A stretch of 6,519 nt of DNA from Peptococcaceae bacterium (GTDB lineage: Bacteria; Bacillota; Dehalobacteriia; UBA4068; UBA4997). The notes beneath the pieces were generated by a model. That model was given only the letters and a program-made list of their open reading frames with translations. It had not been told where the DNA came from and searched no databases. The stretch is taken from positions 585-7,103 of the forward strand of contig JAHZFN010000294.1 of assembly GCA_019421315.1 (NCBI GenBank). The letters run 5' to 3'. This document shows positions 5,470-6,519 of the stretch, piece by piece. The first letter of the stretch is position 1. Every line of letters starts with the position of its first letter. Both the position numbers and the translations under genes were made by a program.

Positions 5470-5513
5470 GGCGTTTTGCCGTTTTCTTTTTTTTAATTAT
5501 AGCATAAAACGCC
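5470..5513. repeat. 8-bp inverted repeat around the sfsA -10 region
   Basis: GGCGTTTT (5470-5477) and AAAACGCC (5506-5513) are perfect inverted copies 28 bases apart, enclosing the -10 box. The left arm also takes part in the small dyad CGGC (5469-5472) and GCCG (5478-5481) around GTTTT. This could be an operator or an accidental arrangement. Confidence 0.4.
5496..5504 (-). promoter_or_regulatory. Extended -10 promoter of sfsA
   Basis: On the minus strand TGC is immediately followed by a perfect TATAAT (5501-5496), an extended -10 element. The -35 region is only a T run (about 5524-5519), which an extended -10 can tolerate. Transcription would start near 5489, about 55 bases before the start codon. 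Confidence 0.72.
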
Positions 5514-5542
5514 AACGAAAAAAACGATAGAGTACATTATGG

Positions 5543-5579
5543 AAAAAATTCATCTAAAAAATTCATCTAAAATTCAGAT
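5543..5579. repeat. 13-bp tandem duplication plus a degenerate third copy
   Basis: AAAAAATTCATCT occurs twice head to tail (5543-5555 and 5556-5568) and is followed at once by AAAATTCAGAT (5569-5579), a shortened copy with one substitution. It lies between the divergent sfsA and secreted-protein promoters. Replication slippage is the likely origin; a multi-site binding element is possible. Confidence 0.75.
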
Positions 5580-5587
5580 AACATAAT

Positions 5588-5650
5588 AACTCCTGCTCAA
5601 AGCAATGATTTTTCTGCTCAAATTTGCTTGTTCTGTAAAAAAACTCCTGC
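5588..5650. repeat. Two interleaved 9-bp direct-repeat pairs
   Basis: AACTCCTGC occurs at 5588-5596 and 5642-5650; CTGCTCAAA occurs at 5593-5601 and 5614-5622, start to start 21 bases (two helical turns). All lie upstream of the -10 box at 5681. They may be binding sites for a regulator of the gene at 5749, but short repeats can arise by chance. Confidence 0.4.
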
Positions 5651-5680
5651 CATAGGTAGATTTTCCAATGGATTTTGTTG

Positions 5681-5686
5681 TATAAT
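5681..5686 (+). promoter_or_regulatory. Probable -10 box for the secreted-protein gene
   Basis: A perfect TATAAT lies 62 bases before the start codon at 5749. The expected -35 position (about 5658-5663, AGATTT) does not resemble TTGACA, so the promoter may need an activator or another sigma factor, or the hexamer may be fortuitous. Confidence 0.5.
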
Positions 5687-5748
5687 GAAAATGGTTTGTG
5701 ACAGTGTATTTTTGTAAGCAGATTAAAGAACAGCAAGAGGAGGATTTT

Positions 5749-6519
5749 ATGATTTTAACAAATTCAACGCTTAATTTAACCGAGAATAAATTGAGGAAAA
5801 CAGCCGTTGCTTTGGCTGTTTTGACAGCTGCAATTTTGATTTTTGCCATGTCGGCGGTTAATGCTCTGGCGGCAGATATTAAAATTTATATCGACGGCAA
5901 AGAGATTCAATGTGATGCCTCGCCGTATTTGGAGAACGACAGAACTTTTATACCGATGCGTTTTGCCGCCGAGCCTTTGGGCGCCTATGTCGGTTGGGAC
6001 GAATCAACGCAGACGGCAAGCTTTGTCAAAGGCGATAACACAGTGCAGGTAATTGTCGGTTCAGACACCGCCTATGTCAACGGTGCTGCAAAAAAACTGG
6101 ATGCCGCAGCCCGTGTCCGCAATGACCGCACATTTGTACCGATTCGTTTTGTTTCGGAATCCTTAAACTGCGACTGTGTATGGCAGAACAATGCCGTTTA
6201 TATTACCACAAAAAACAATAATAACGGCAATAACAATAATAACAATAATAACAACGGCAGTTTCAAATATCTGGGTTATTACTTTACATACAATGCCTTG
6301 GGAGATTTGAAAGATTATGCCAATGAATTAACGGATGTCAGCCATTTTGCCTACAATTTAAAGGCTGATGGTACTATCGAAAAGAAAACATATTATCAAA
6401 CAGATAAATTCGTTTCGGAAGGACAAGCCGTTGCCGAAAAAGCAGGACACAACACATATATGTTGGTTACAGGTTTCAGCAAAGCTGACTTGACGGCTGT
6501 GCTTGCCGATGAAAATTTA
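5749..6519 (+). CDS. Secreted protein: stalk (Cu-amine-oxidase N-like) repeats plus probable GH18 domain, 3' truncated
   Basis: The first 257 codons of a gene cut by the window end. ATG 5749 follows a perfect AGGAGG (5738-5743) by five bases. Residues 1-41 are a signal peptide: a long n-region to Lys17, a hydrophobic core at about 19-36, and a likely cleavage after NALA (38-41). Residues 43-153 hold two copper-amine-oxidase N-terminal-like (stalk) repeats marked NDRTFIPMRFAAEPLGA (63-79) and NDRTFVPIRFVSESL (125-139), common in cell-surface proteins of Clostridia; despite the name they do not imply oxidase activity. A linker of thirteen Asn broken by one Gly (156-169) leads to LGYYFTYNALGDL (175-187) and VSHFAYNLKADGTI (197-210), which resemble the first strands of GH18 catalytic domains in YaaH/SleL-like cell-wall or spore-cortex hydrolases. 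The catalytic DxxDxDxE motif would lie beyond the window, so the hydrolase assignment is provisional. The protein is exported and possibly cell-wall associated. Confidence 0.85.
   Translation, partial: MILTNSTLNLTENKLRKTAVALAVLTAAILIFAMSAVNALAADIKIYIDGKEIQCDASPYLENDRTFIPMRFAAEPLGAYVGWDESTQTASFVKGDNTVQVIVGSDTAYVNGAAKKLDAAARVRNDRTFVPIRFVSESLNCDCVWQNNAVYITTKNNNNGNNNNNNNNNGSFKYLGYYFTYNALGDLKDYANELTDVSHFAYNLKADGTIEKKTYYQTDKFVSEGQAVAEKAGHNTYMLVTGFSKADLTAVLADENL

Noticed and set aside
5574..5849. Minus-strand 91-codon frame opposite the secreted-protein start
   Set aside because: It overlaps the promoter and signal-peptide region of a well-supported plus-strand gene and has no recognisable domain.

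Overview
The window looks like chromosomal DNA from an anaerobic member of the Clostridia (Firmicutes/Bacillota). The main evidence is a SCIFF (six cysteines in forty-five) ranthipeptide precursor with its dedicated radical SAM/SPASM maturase, a pair nearly confined to that class. Supporting evidence is a YedF-type selenium-metabolism protein, strong AGGAGG-like ribosome binding sites, textbook sigma-A promoters and U-tract terminators. There is no sign of a plasmid, phage, insertion sequence, CRISPR array, tRNA or rRNA.

Layout, left to right. (1) 2-178, + strand: the last 58 codons of lepA (elongation factor 4). (2) 225-2065, + strand: the SCIFF locus. A near-consensus promoter drives a 48-residue, six-cysteine precursor gene (scfA, 340-486), easily missed because of its size. 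Two consecutive terminator-like hairpins follow, then the radical SAM maturase scfB (680-2065). (3) 2128-3495, + strand: a PLP-dependent Orn/Lys/Arg decarboxylase-family protein, 62 bases behind scfB with no terminator between, closed by a bidirectional terminator at 3500-3529. (4) 3610-4209, - strand: yedF, with a very good promoter (4294-4322) framed by a perfect 12-bp inverted repeat and a leader containing nested dyads. (5) 4360-4680: an AT-rich stretch without a credible gene, holding several hairpins that could be a small RNA or regulatory region. (6) 4748-5434, - strand: sfsA, with its own terminator and promoter. (7) 5435-5748: a divergent intergenic region with a 13-bp tandem duplication and two 9-bp direct-repeat pairs. 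(8) 5749-6519, + strand: a secreted protein, cut by the window end, with a signal peptide, copper-amine-oxidase-type stalk repeats, an Asn-rich linker and the beginning of a probable GH18 glycosidase domain.

How the parts work together: ScfB is expected to bind the ScfA leader through its N-terminal recognition domain and install thioether cross-links from ScfA cysteines. The terminators between the two genes would let the peptide be made in excess over the enzyme. The most interesting sequence-level point is that the residue expected from the best-studied family member to be the thioether acceptor (a Thr five residues after Cys32) is Gly37 here. The remaining genes are housekeeping or accessory genes in separate transcription units.
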